Notes: a model not told the origin generated them from the sequence alone. A stretch of 15,231 nucleotides of DNA from an uncultured bacterium (GCA_937975525.1 CALJUJ010000444.1:1-15231), one strand, 5' to 3'; positions 6,376 to 14,013 are shown, counted from the first letter of the stretch. Numbers and translations are program-made.

Positions 6376-7620
6376 ATGATCGAATGGAGCGAGTCGCACC
6401 TGATGGTGCGCGACATGGTTCGACGGTTCGTGGACACCGAGATCGTGCCTCATCTCGAAGAGCTCGAGCACGGCGACATGCCGCCCTACGACATCCTCCG
6501 CAAGCTGATGGGCACGCTGGGCGTCACCGACGCGGCGCGGGCCCGCTACGAAGCGCAGAAGCAGAAGGCGCTCGCCGGCGAGGGCGGTGACGACGCCGGG
6601 GCAGCGAGGAAGAACGGCGGCGGCCTCGACCCGGGCGACGCGGCGGCGTTCCAGATGATCCCGATCATGGAGCTGTCGCGGTACTGTCCCGGCATGGTGA
6701 CGGCGCTGGGCGTGTCGATGGGCCTCACCGCTGGCGCGATCATGGCGAAGGGCACGTGGGCTCAGAAGGATCGCTGGGCGTTGCCGGTGCTGACACTCGA
6801 CAAGATCGGCGCCTGGGCGATCACCGAGCCCGGATCGGGCTCGGACGCCTTCGGCTCGATGAAGTCGGTCGCCCGCAAGGACGGCGACGACTACGTGCTC
6901 AACGGGCAGAAGACGTTCATCACCAACGGGCCGTACGCCGATACGATCGTCTTCATCTGCAAGCTCGACCGCGGCGAGCAGGATGCGCGCGACCGGCAGG
7001 TCGTCAGCTTCATCCTCGATCGCGGCATGGAGGGGCTGGCGCAGACGAAGCCGCTGCGCAAGATGGGCATGCACTCGTCGCCGACGGGTGAGCTGTTTCT
7101 CGACAACGTTCGCTGCGGCCGCGACCGCCTGATGGGAGAGAGCGAAGAAGCTTCCGGCGGGCGCTCCGGCGCGAAGGCGACGTTCGGCGCCGAGCGCAGC
7201 GGCGTCGTCGCCATGGCCTTCGGCATCGTCGATCGCTGCATCGAGCTGTGCACCGAGTACGCGCGCACCCGCGTGCAGTTCGGCAAAGCGATCGGCGACT
7301 TTCAGCTCATCCAGCTCAAGCTGGCGAAGATGCAGGTGGCGCGCATGAACCTGCAGAACATGATCTTCCGGCAGATCGAGATGACGGCGCACGGCAAGTC
7401 GCTGTCGTTCGCCGAAGCTTCGGCGAACAAGCTCTACGCGGCACAGGCGACGATGGAGTGCACGCTCGAGGCGGTGCAGTTGTTCGGCGGCAACGGCTAC
7501 ATGGCCGAGTACCAGGTCGAGCAGCTCTGCCGCGACGCCAAGGTGCTGCAGATCTACGGCGGCACCGACGAGATCCAGATCTCGCAGATCGCCCGCTCGA
7601 TGCTCGCCGACGGAGATTAG
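6376..7620 (+). CDS. Acyl-CoA dehydrogenase, LCAD-like active site
   Basis: This 414-residue protein starts at the ATG at 6376, chosen because GGAGG lies six bases upstream and MIEWSESHLMVRDMVRRF is a normal N-terminus. The frame opens 28 codons earlier without such a site. FAD/substrate motifs are present: WAITEPGSGSDA (147-158), GQKTFITNGPYAD (177-189) and the helical C-terminal domain with RVQFGKAIGDFQLIQ (299-313) and LFGGNGYMAEY (369-379). At the position where MCAD/SCAD enzymes carry the catalytic Glu (YEGT), this protein has Gly (YGGTDEI, G395). As in long-chain and isovaleryl-CoA dehydrogenases, the base is probably the Glu of GAERSG (E273). An inserted charged, Gly-rich segment (about 55-90) sits between the N-terminal helices. 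It oxidises an acyl-CoA to the 2-enoyl-CoA and passes electrons to ETF; the chain length is not decidable. Its TAG overlaps the stop of the convergent EIIA gene. Confidence 0.95.
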   Translation: MIEWSESHLMVRDMVRRFVDTEIVPHLEELEHGDMPPYDILRKLMGTLGVTDAARARYEAQKQKALAGEGGDDAGAARKNGGGLDPGDAAAFQMIPIMELSRYCPGMVTALGVSMGLTAGAIMAKGTWAQKDRWALPVLTLDKIGAWAITEPGSGSDAFGSMKSVARKDGDDYVLNGQKTFITNGPYADTIVFICKLDRGEQDARDRQVVSFILDRGMEGLAQTKPLRKMGMHSSPTGELFLDNVRCGRDRLMGESEEASGGRSGAKATFGAERSGVVAMAFGIVDRCIELCTEYARTRVQFGKAIGDFQLIQLKLAKMQVARMNLQNMIFRQIEMTAHGKSLSFAEASANKLYAAQATMECTLEAVQLFGGNGYMAEYQVEQLCRDAKVLQIYGGTDEIQISQIARSMLADGD

Positions 7621-8108
7621 CAGCCCGCGGCGCGGACGCCGCCGCGTTCCTGCTCGGCGATCAGCGCGAGCACCTGCTGCGCCGACGCCGCCTGGACGAT
7701 CGCGCGACGGGTCCGCTCCGACTGCAGTAGCTCGGACAGCGAGGCGAGAAAGCGCAGGTGCTCGGTGGTGAGCGCGGGCGAGGTGAGGACGAGCACGACG
7801 ATCTCGATCGGCAGGCCGAGCCCGTGGTCGTAGACGCCTTGCGGGCAGGCGGCCAGCGCCGCCGTGATGCCGTCGACGCCGGCGAAGCGCGCGTGCGGGA
7901 TGCTGACGCCGATGTCGACCATCGCCGTGCTGGCGATCTCTTCGCGCTCGCACACCAGTTTGCCGGCGGGACGAAGCTGCTCGGCCGGTAGGCGATCGAC
8001 CGTCACGAGCGCGCCGAGCATCCCGTCGACACAGGCGCGGAAATCCGGCCACGCCGAGCGCAGCAAGATCGTGTCGACGCTCAAGACGTCACTCAGGCGA
8101 ACTTGCAT
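7617..8108 (-). CDS. PTS EIIA domain protein, PtsN-like
   Basis: This 163-residue single-domain EIIA of the mannitol/fructose/Ntr type has the signature DIGVSIPHARFAGVDG, with the phospho-accepting His at 72, and the segment PIEIVVLVLTSPALTTEHLRFLASL that normally follows in EIIA-2 domains. Length and lack of EIIB/EIIC domains match regulatory EIIA-Ntr (PtsN) proteins, which receive phosphate from PtsP/NPr and modulate other proteins rather than move sugar. No PTS permease or NPr is visible in the window. The ATG at 8108 is the natural start before VRLSDVLS, but its ribosome site is weak; a start 27 codons upstream is open yet looks non-coding. The gene ends inside the stop codon of the convergent acyl-CoA dehydrogenase gene and starts divergently from ribB (175 bases between starts). 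Confidence 0.85.
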   Translation of the reverse strand: MQVRLSDVLSVDTILLRSAWPDFRACVDGMLGALVTVDRLPAEQLRPAGKLVCEREEIASTAMVDIGVSIPHARFAGVDGITAALAACPQGVYDHGLGLPIEIVVLVLTSPALTTEHLRFLASLSELLQSERTRRAIVQAASAQQVLALIAEQERGGVRAAGC

Positions 8109-8283
8109 CGAGCTCGGCGTATCCCATCCCAGCCTCGCCTGTACTCGATGGGCACGGGGCAAGCAATCGCGAAGCGCGCCCGCGGTCACAATTCACGCGC
8201 GAACGGCACCACGCGTCCGCGTACGGATCGCGCCGCGGCGAGCCTTTCCAATCGCCGGACCGGCGGTTATACGTCGAGAGCCA

Positions 8284-9498
8284 ATGTTCACCTCGTTGCC
8301 GAACCCGCCGCAGCGCAAGCGCTCGATCAGCTCCATCGAGGACGCCATCGCCGACATCAAGTCCGGCAAGATGGTGATCTTGATGGACGACGAGAACCGC
8401 GAGAACGAAGGCGACCTGTGCATGGCCGCCGAGGCCGCCACGCCCGAGGCGATCAACTTCATGGCCACGCACGGCCGCGGCCTGATCTGCCTGGCACTCG
8501 CCGAAGAGCGCATCGACGAGCTCGGCCTCGGCATGATGGTCGCCGAGAACCGCGCTCCGCTCGGCACCGCCTTCACCGTATCGATCGACGCGCGCCACGG
8601 CATCACCAAGGGCATCTCCGCCAAAGACCGCGCGACGACGATTCTCGCCACCGTACGCAAGGGCGCGGCCCCGGAGGACTTCGTCTCGCCGGGACACATC
8701 TTTCCCCTGCGCGCGCGCCGCGGCGGCGTCCTCGTGCGCACCGGACAGACCGAAGGCGGCGTCGACCTGTCGCGCCTCGCCGGCTTCCAGCCCGCCAGCG
8801 TCATCTGCGAGATCCTCAACGAGGACGGCACCATGGCGCGGCTGCCCGACCTCGAGACGTTCGCCGCCACGCACGACCTCAAGATCTGCACCGTCGCCGA
8901 TCTCATCCAGTACCGGCTGCGCTGCGACTCGCTGGTGCACCGCGTCGCCGAAGCCGAGATCGCCAGCCGCTACGGCGGCACCTTCCGCATCTTCGTCTAC
9001 ACCACCGACGTCGACGACGGCGAGCACGTAGCTCTGGTCAAAGGAACCATCGACCCCGAGCAGCCGACCCTCGTGCGCGCCCATGCGGAGTTCCTGCCCG
9101 GCGACGTCTTCCACATGGCCGAACGCGACACCTCGGCGCTGCTCCACGATGCGATGCGCAAGATCGCCGACGACGGCACCGGCGTGATCGTCTACCTCCG
9201 CCGCGATGGACGCAGCGGCGAGATCGGCGACCCGGCGAAGAGCGGGCGCACGCGCACGCCGAGCACCGACCCGGCGACACGCGAGCGCGACTTCCGCGAG
9301 TACGGCATCGGCGCTCAGATCCTGCGCGACCTCGGCGTCCGCAAGATCCGCCTGCTCAGCAACTACGCGCGCAACCTGGTGAGCCTACCGGGCTACGGGC
9401 TCGAGATCGTCGACTGCGTTCCGCTCGAGGTCCCCGCCAGCAAGCCGTCCAGCAAGGCGAAGACGAAGTCGCCGCGGTCGCGCGCCGAGCGGGCGTGA
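8284..9498 (+). CDS. ribB: 3,4-dihydroxy-2-butanone-4-phosphate synthase with degenerate GCH II domain (RibBX type)
   Basis: This is a 404-residue two-domain protein. The N-terminal half (about 15-215) is a complete RibB domain: MDDENRENEGDL (34-45), ARHGITKGISAKDRA (103-117), SPGHIFPLRAR (135-145) and GQTEGGVDL (154-162; many relatives have GHTEA). It makes the four-carbon unit of riboflavin from ribulose 5-phosphate. The C-terminal half (about 216-385) is related to GTP cyclohydrolase II but has lost the zinc ligands: where active RibA has a Cys-rich SECLTGDVFGS-RCDCG block, this reads AEFLPGDVFHMAERDT (268-283) with no cysteine. An extra Arg/Pro/Asp-rich loop (about 309-335) also replaces a catalytic stretch. 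It should therefore supply only RibB activity, with GTP cyclohydrolase coming from elsewhere. The ATG at 8284 has only a weak GAGAG upstream. No FMN riboswitch is visible before it. Confidence 0.93.
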   Translation: MFTSLPNPPQRKRSISSIEDAIADIKSGKMVILMDDENRENEGDLCMAAEAATPEAINFMATHGRGLICLALAEERIDELGLGMMVAENRAPLGTAFTVSIDARHGITKGISAKDRATTILATVRKGAAPEDFVSPGHIFPLRARRGGVLVRTGQTEGGVDLSRLAGFQPASVICEILNEDGTMARLPDLETFAATHDLKICTVADLIQYRLRCDSLVHRVAEAEIASRYGGTFRIFVYTTDVDDGEHVALVKGTIDPEQPTLVRAHAEFLPGDVFHMAERDTSALLHDAMRKIADDGTGVIVYLRRDGRSGEIGDPAKSGRTRTPSTDPATRERDFREYGIGAQILRDLGVRKIRLLSNYARNLVSLPGYGLEIVDCVPLEVPASKPSSKAKTKSPRSRAERA

Positions 9499-9518
9499 AA
9501 CGTCGCCGCAGGCGCCCG

Positions 9519-10412
9519 CTAGGGCGCATCTCCGTTCTTCCCCCACGCCCGTAGGCGATGGACGACCCCGGCGCGCACGCCGACGTCTTCGGCAGCGCCT
9601 GCGAGCCCGGCCGAGACGCCGGCGTAGGCGAACCACCGGGCACTACCTGCCTGCAGACCGACCAGCGCCGCGGAGAAGTCGTTCTGGAAGCGACTCCCCG
9701 CCCAGCCGCGCGCCTCCGCGAACAGGCGAAGATCACGCCCCGGGCCGAGGGCGTCATGCAGCGGCGGCGCCTCGAGGGCCAGTCCCCAGGTGAAGAGATC
9801 GTCCTGGCCGTCGGTCGCGAAGGTGCCGAACCCGGGCACCGTCGAGCCGTCGTTGCCGAGCAACAGGATGCCGAGGTTGGCGTGCGCGCCGACGCCGCCC
9901 CAACGCTTCGTGAACAAGGTCTCGAGCGCGAAGTCCGTCTCGTCGGTGCCGAGTCGGTCGGCGCGGTTACCGTTCGGCAGCTTGGTCCCGAAGCGCACCC
10001 CCGCCGCCGGCAAGGCGCCGCGCTCCGCAAAGACGTGCACCTTGGTGAACAGCCGCGCGTCGCCGGCGCCGTACTGGGAGTTGTCGCGGCCGTCGAAGAA
10101 GGTCTCGTCGAGGAGAAGCATTTCGAACGTTGCCTGCACCTCGACCCACCCGCCGGCGCCGACGTGGAAGCCGAACTGCGGTAGCCCGACGAGGTCCTGC
10201 GAGCGCAACGAGCCCTTCGGCGAGAACGCCGGGAAGCGGCCGTTGCGCGCATAACGCACGCCGAGGAAGGCTTCGACCTCACCGTGGTCGACGGCGGTCG
10301 TCTCCTCGGGCGCCAACGGCAGCAGCGGGCCCGCGCCCGCCGAGCTCGACGCGACCGCCAGCCCCACTACCGACACCAGCGCGACCGTCGCGCGGATCGA
10401 GTCCGTCGTCAT
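9519..10412 (-). CDS. Predicted outer-membrane beta-barrel protein
   Basis: This 297-residue protein has a signal peptide (hydrophobic core ATVALVSVVGLAVASSS, likely cleavage after AGA at residue 27). The mature part alternates polar and hydrophobic residues with many Gly and aromatic ends: FGFHVGAGGWVEVQATFEMLL, RLFTKVHVFAERG, VGAHANLGILLLGND, WFAYAGVSAGLAG and a basic C-terminus. The pattern, with a FGTKLPNGNRADRLGTDETD stretch after a strand, is like that of MetA-pathway phenol-degradation/transporter-type outer-membrane barrels, but I hold that family call loosely. AGAGGAG lies five to six bases before the ATG, a strong ribosome site. It is convergent with ribB (20 bases between stops, no hairpin) and divergent from dsbD. 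It has no cysteine in the mature part. Confidence 0.8.
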   Translation of the reverse strand: MTTDSIRATVALVSVVGLAVASSSAGAGPLLPLAPEETTAVDHGEVEAFLGVRYARNGRFPAFSPKGSLRSQDLVGLPQFGFHVGAGGWVEVQATFEMLLLDETFFDGRDNSQYGAGDARLFTKVHVFAERGALPAAGVRFGTKLPNGNRADRLGTDETDFALETLFTKRWGGVGAHANLGILLLGNDGSTVPGFGTFATDGQDDLFTWGLALEAPPLHDALGPGRDLRLFAEARGWAGSRFQNDFSAALVGLQAGSARWFAYAGVSAGLAGAAEDVGVRAGVVHRLRAWGKNGDAP

Positions 10413-10532
10413 GCTCGCTCCTCTTCCGATCCTCTTCGGGAACCTTTCGCGAACCTCGGCGGGTTACTGGCAGCGACCCACATTTGCAAGGTACCGATCC
10501 GCGTGCTTCGATTTTCCTCAGTCACGACGAAC

Positions 10533-11171
10533 ATGAGACACCTCCTCGCCAGCATCGCCCTCCTCGGGCTCACCGCGTCGTCCGCTGCGGCCAAGGTCGA
10601 TCTGCAACTGCAGATCGCCGACGAGCCCGTCGTCGCGGGCGCGACCACCCGCATCACCGCGATCGCCCAGGTGGACTCCGGGTGGCACGTCAATGCGCAC
10701 CGCCCGAACGAGCCTTTCCTCATCCCCACGGCGATTCGCCTGGAGCTCCCGCCGGGCGTAACCGCTGGCGAGATGACGTACCCCGCGCCCGAGGCGAAGA
10801 CCTTCGCCTTCGCGGAGGGCAAGGAGCTGCTCGTGTACGAGGGCGAGATCGTCATGAGTGCGGCACTCGCGGTCGCCGCTTCGGCGGCGCCGGGCACCAT
10901 CGACGTGACCGCGACGCTGCGCTACCAGGCGTGCAACGACACGACGTGTCTGCCGCCGCGCGACGTGACGACGACCGCGGCGGCGACGGTGGTGGCGCCG
11001 GGTGCGGCCGCGCCCGCCCCGGGCGGCGGCGCCGGCGAGGACGCGCTCGCCGCAGGCGGCATCGACTTCGCGCACTGGCTCGAGGAGCGCGGCCTTCTTC
11101 TGACGCTACCGTTGGTGCTGTTGCTCGGCGTCGGCCTCAATCTGACGCCGTGCGTCTATCCGTTGATCTAG
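10533..11171 (+). CDS. dsbD: DsbD-type thiol:disulfide interchange protein, N-terminal part ending at an in-frame TAG
   Basis: The product is 212 residues, then TAG (11169-11171). A signal peptide (MRHLLASIALLGLTASSAAA) precedes a periplasmic DsbD-alpha domain (about 22-150) with the redox pair C134/C139 (YQACNDTTCLPP). An Ala/Pro/Gly linker follows, then the first transmembrane helix with the key cysteine C207 (LNLTPCVYPLI). The TAG falls exactly where DsbD continues, usually with Pro then Val-Thr-Ile; the same frame goes on with VTITYFGSQ and stays open to 12257. The complete 574-residue protein would shuttle electrons from cytoplasmic thioredoxin to periplasmic disulfides. This is therefore either a recent nonsense mutation, a sequence error, or a read-through site. 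TAG ends three other genes here, so general recoding is unlikely. The ribosome site before 10533 is weak. Confidence 0.85.
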   Translation: MRHLLASIALLGLTASSAAAKVDLQLQIADEPVVAGATTRITAIAQVDSGWHVNAHRPNEPFLIPTAIRLELPPGVTAGEMTYPAPEAKTFAFAEGKELLVYEGEIVMSAALAVAASAAPGTIDVTATLRYQACNDTTCLPPRDVTTTAAATVVAPGAAAPAPGGGAGEDALAAGGIDFAHWLEERGLLLTLPLVLLLGVGLNLTPCVYPLI

Positions 11172-11243
11172 GTAACGATCACATACTTCGGCAGCCAGGC
11201 GCAGCAGAGCCGCGGCGGCCTCAAGCGCCTGGAGTGCACCTAC

Positions 11244-12257
11244 GTGCTGGGAATCACGCTCACGTTCTCCGTCGTCGGCGTCGCCGCGGCGTTCTCCGGC
11301 GGCGTCTTCGGGTCGGCGCTACAGCAGCCCGTCGTGCTCGTCGCGATCGCGACGGTGATGACGGTTCTGGCACTGAGCTCGTTCGGCCTCTACCAGCTGC
11401 AGCCGCCGGCGTGGTTGCTGCAACGGGTAGGCGGCGCCGGCGGTGGCCTCGCGGGGGCGACGTTCATGGGGGCGACCATGGGTGTCGTCGCCGCCCCGTG
11501 CGTCGGGCCGGTGGTGATCGGCTTGCTCGTCTACGTCGGCAGCCAGCAGAGCGTCGCCACCGGGCTCGCGTTGTTTTTCGCGCTCGGCCTCGGGCTCGGC
11601 CTGCCGTACCTGGTGCTCGCGAACATGGCCGGATCGCTGCGTGCGCTACCGCGCTCGGGCGACTGGTTGGTGTGGGTGGAGCGGCTGTTCGGGTTCTTGT
11701 TGCTCGGACTGGCCGTGTACTTCGTATCGCCGCTGCTGCCTGCGCCCTGGCCGGCATGGGCGCTCGCCGGGCTGGTGGCCGGAGCGGGCATCTACCTCGG
11801 CTTCGTCGACCGATCCGGCGCCCACCTGCCGCGCTTCCGCACGCTGCAGCGGGCCGTCGGCCTGGCGGCGCTCGGCCTCGCGGTGTGGCTGGTGCAGCCG
11901 CGCGCCGCCGAGAGCCGCATCCCCTGGCAGACCTTGGACATCGCTGTGGTCGAAGAGGCCGCAGCGCTCGGCCGCCCGGTGGTCATCGACTTCGTCGCCG
12001 ACTGGTGCATCCCCTGCCACGAGATGGAGGCGACGACCTGGGCCGACGCCGACGTGCTCGCCGAAGCGTCGCGGTTCACGATGCTCAAGGCCGACATCAC
12101 GCGCGAGGACGACCATACGGCGGAGCTGGTCGAGCACTTCGCCGTGCAAGGCGTGCCGACGGTGATCTACGTCGATGCGCGGGGACGCGAGGTCAAGCGC
12201 AAGGTCGGCTATGTCGGCCCCGAAGCGATGCTCGCCGCCATGCGTCAGGTGAGTTGA
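11244..12257 (+). CDS. dsbD: DsbD-type protein, C-terminal part: membrane domain and thioredoxin domain
   Basis: This is the continuation in the same frame after the TAG at 11169. The frame is open from 11172; the first plausible internal start is GTG at 11244 with GGAG nine bases before it. It carries several hydrophobic helices, the second membrane cysteine in VVAAPCVGPVV (C323 of the full-length numbering), and a C-terminal thioredoxin-fold domain with WCIPC (C492/C495) and VQGVPTVIYVDARG. Every DsbD cysteine pair is thus preserved on both sides of the stop, which argues that the break is recent, erroneous or bypassed. Alone, this piece would lack the membrane cysteine C207 and should not complete the relay. 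It ends 46 bases before lnt on the same strand, so the two are probably co-transcribed. Confidence 0.85.
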   Translation: MLGITLTFSVVGVAAAFSGGVFGSALQQPVVLVAIATVMTVLALSSFGLYQLQPPAWLLQRVGGAGGGLAGATFMGATMGVVAAPCVGPVVIGLLVYVGSQQSVATGLALFFALGLGLGLPYLVLANMAGSLRALPRSGDWLVWVERLFGFLLLGLAVYFVSPLLPAPWPAWALAGLVAGAGIYLGFVDRSGAHLPRFRTLQRAVGLAALGLAVWLVQPRAAESRIPWQTLDIAVVEEAAALGRPVVIDFVADWCIPCHEMEATTWADADVLAEASRFTMLKADITREDDHTAELVEHFAVQGVPTVIYVDARGREVKRKVGYVGPEAMLAAMRQVS

Positions 12258-12303
12258 TCCGCGACGGCACCACCGTACCGCGCCCGGCGGCCTCGGCGGT
12301 TCG

Positions 12304-13845
12304 ATGCCGGCCACGTTTCCCGCTACAACGCGGCCGCTGCTCCCGCTAGCCGCAGCTGCACTGTCCGGCCTGACGATACAGTCGTGCTTTCTGTGCTTCC
12401 AGCTGAACACGATCGCCTGGGTCGCGTTCGCGCCCCTGCTCTGGGCCGTGCGGGTGAGTGGCGACGGGCGCGACGCCACGCGCATCGCCTTCGTCGCCGG
12501 GCTGTGCACGAACATCCCCGCCTTCTACTGGCTCGTGTACACGATCAACGTCTTCGGCGGCTTTCCCTATCCGATCGCCGTACTCTTCTATCTCGGACTC
12601 TCGCTCTACTCCTCGCTCCAGTTTCTGCTCTTCGTCCACGCGCTGCGGCGGCTGGGTCGCGGCCCGCTCGCGCTCGCGGCGCCGGCGGTTTGGGTCACCC
12701 TCGAGTATCTGTTCCCCAATCTCTTCCCCTGGCGCATGGCGAACACACAGTTCCACGTGCCCGAGTTGCTGCAGGTGGGCGACCTGACCGGCCCCTACGC
12801 GCTCAGCTTCGCGATCGTCTGGTCGGCAGCGGGGCTGGTCGATCTCGTGGAGCGGCCGCGGCGCTGGGGGGCTTTGGCCGCGGCGGTCACGGCGGCGCTG
12901 GCGATCGCCGCGTACGGCGCCTGGCGTCTTCCCCAGATCGATGCCGCCATGGCCGCCGCGCCGCAGGCACGCGTCGGCCTGGTGCAGGGCAACATCAGCA
13001 TCGAGCAGAAGGGGAACCGCGCGTACTTCGACGTGAACCTCGAGCGCTACGGCGAGTTGTCGGAGCCGATCCAAGACGACCTCGACCTGCTGGTCTGGCC
13101 GGAAACGGTCTCGCAGTTCTGGATCCCGGCCGACACGCCGTCGCTCGACGGCAAGTCGCACCCGTTTCCGGGCCTGCGGGTGCCGTTGTACTTCGGCGGA
13201 CTCGCCTACCGCATCACCGGCCCGCGCGAGGCCGACGAGTTCAACGCGGCCTTCGTCATCCAGCCCGACGGCACGGTGCTCGGTCGCTACGACAAGCGCA
13301 TCTTGATGCCGTTCGGCGAGTTCTTGCCTTTCGCGGAGACGTTTCCCTGGATCCGCAAGCTGAGCCCGGCCACGGCGGGGTTCCGTGCCGGAACGGAAGC
13401 GAAGGTGATCGACATCCCCGGGGCGCTGAAGGTCGGCGCGCTGATTTGCTACGAGGATCTCGTCGCCGGAATGCCGCGAGCGACGACCCATGCCGGGGCG
13501 GAGGTGCTGGTCACCATCCTCAACGACGCCTGGTACGGCAACTCGCCGGCGCCGCACCAGCATCAGGCCCTCGCCTTGTGGCGCACGGTGGAGACGCGGC
13601 GCTACTTGCTGCGCGGCTCGAACACCGGGGTGACGTCGATCATCGACGCCGCCGGCCGGGTCGTCGACGAGGGCGGCCTGTTCAGCGAGGAGGTCATCGT
13701 CGGCGACGTGGCGCGCCTGGACCTCGAGAGCGTGTACGCGCGCATCGGCGACGTGTTCGTGGTGACCCTGGCGGTGGCGACGGGGCTTTGGCTGTTCGCC
13801 ACGCTCGCCGTACCGCACCGCCGACGGCCCCCCGCGGGGACGTAG
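12304..13845 (+). CDS. lnt: Apolipoprotein N-acyltransferase Lnt
   Basis: This 513-residue inner-membrane enzyme adds the third acyl chain to lipoproteins using phospholipid as donor. Several hydrophobic helices occupy about 10-205, including FYWLVYTINVFGGFPYPI and the conserved WVTLEYLFPNLFPWRMANTQ. The periplasmic nitrilase-fold domain (about 222-480) has the catalytic triad E267 (VWPET), K331 (YDKRILMPFGEFLPF) and C382 (GALICYEDL), and the NDAWYG motif. A final transmembrane helix (about 485-505) precedes RRRPPAGT. Length and order match the family, so it should be active. The start at 12304 has only a weak GGCGG upstream. Its last codons and TAG lie inside the left arm of the inverted repeat at 13835-13984. 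Confidence 0.96.
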   Translation: MPATFPATTRPLLPLAAAALSGLTIQSCFLCFQLNTIAWVAFAPLLWAVRVSGDGRDATRIAFVAGLCTNIPAFYWLVYTINVFGGFPYPIAVLFYLGLSLYSSLQFLLFVHALRRLGRGPLALAAPAVWVTLEYLFPNLFPWRMANTQFHVPELLQVGDLTGPYALSFAIVWSAAGLVDLVERPRRWGALAAAVTAALAIAAYGAWRLPQIDAAMAAAPQARVGLVQGNISIEQKGNRAYFDVNLERYGELSEPIQDDLDLLVWPETVSQFWIPADTPSLDGKSHPFPGLRVPLYFGGLAYRITGPREADEFNAAFVIQPDGTVLGRYDKRILMPFGEFLPFAETFPWIRKLSPATAGFRAGTEAKVIDIPGALKVGALICYEDLVAGMPRATTHAGAEVLVTILNDAWYGNSPAPHQHQALALWRTVETRRYLLRGSNTGVTSIIDAAGRVVDEGGLFSEEVIVGDVARLDLESVYARIGDVFVVTLAVATGLWLFATLAVPHRRRPPAGT

Positions 13846-13984
13846 TCGCTATTGTAACGATTCGACTGGCGGCGCCGGACGGACGGACGGACGAGCCTCG
13901 GACCTGGCCGTACGGAGTGGGTCCGTGCGAGCGTAGATACCCTGCCGCCAGCGACGAATCGTGACAATAGAGACTACGACCCCG
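13835..13984. repeat. Long imperfect inverted repeat (150 bp, ~39-bp arms) overlapping the lnt stop
   Basis: The left arm (13835-13873) and the reverse complement of the right arm (13944-13984) agree at 35 of 39 positions plus one 2-base gap. The arms start CGGGG and end CTGGCGGC, with the shared core CTATTGT and ACGATTCG. The 70-base interior holds four GGAC repeats (13877-13892) and a nested stem CGGACC/GGTCCG (13899-13904 with 13920-13925) around the palindrome CCGTACGG (13908-13915). As RNA it would fold into one long hairpin with a branched head. There is no T-run after it, so it is not a standard terminator. It could be a MITE-like element (inserted at the lnt end and supplying its stop), a structured RNA, or a protein-binding site. 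I saw no clear target duplication. Confidence 0.85.
13877..13892 (+). repeat. Tetranucleotide tandem repeat (GGAC)4
   Basis: Four uninterrupted copies of GGAC lie in the interior of the long inverted repeat. Such a tract can change length by slippage, which would alter the loop but no recognised gene. Confidence 0.85.
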
Positions 13985-14013
13985 GATTCCCCCAGATTCA
14001 CGAGTCTAGATTT

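Noticed and set aside
4929..6590. 553-codon plus-strand frame over the SDR and intergenic region
   Set aside because: It covers the SDR in antisense and has Arg/Gly/Ala-biased composition; the real rightward gene starts at 6376 in another frame.
6340..8052. 570-codon minus-strand frame opposite the acyl-CoA dehydrogenase
   Set aside because: It is an antisense shadow in a high-GC gene, with no coherent domain.
8150..8165. Sigma-54-like site GGGCACG-GGGC-AAGCA before ribB
   Set aside because: The -24 box and GG/GC spacing fit, but the -12 box lacks TT; a match of this quality is easily found by chance in GC-rich DNA.
8245..8273. TTTCCA-17-TATACG as a -35/-10 promoter for ribB
   Set aside because: Both boxes are only partial matches, and the implied start would leave almost no leader before the ATG.
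8109..8283. Possible FMN riboswitch before ribB
   Set aside because: The conserved FMN-element sequence blocks are not visible and the region is too short for the full fold.
8103..9554. 483-codon plus-strand frame overlapping ribB
   Set aside because: It is an alternate frame of ribB with extreme Arg content.
12384..13964. 526-codon plus-strand frame overlapping lnt
   Set aside because: It is an alternate frame of lnt; lnt itself has all catalytic motifs.
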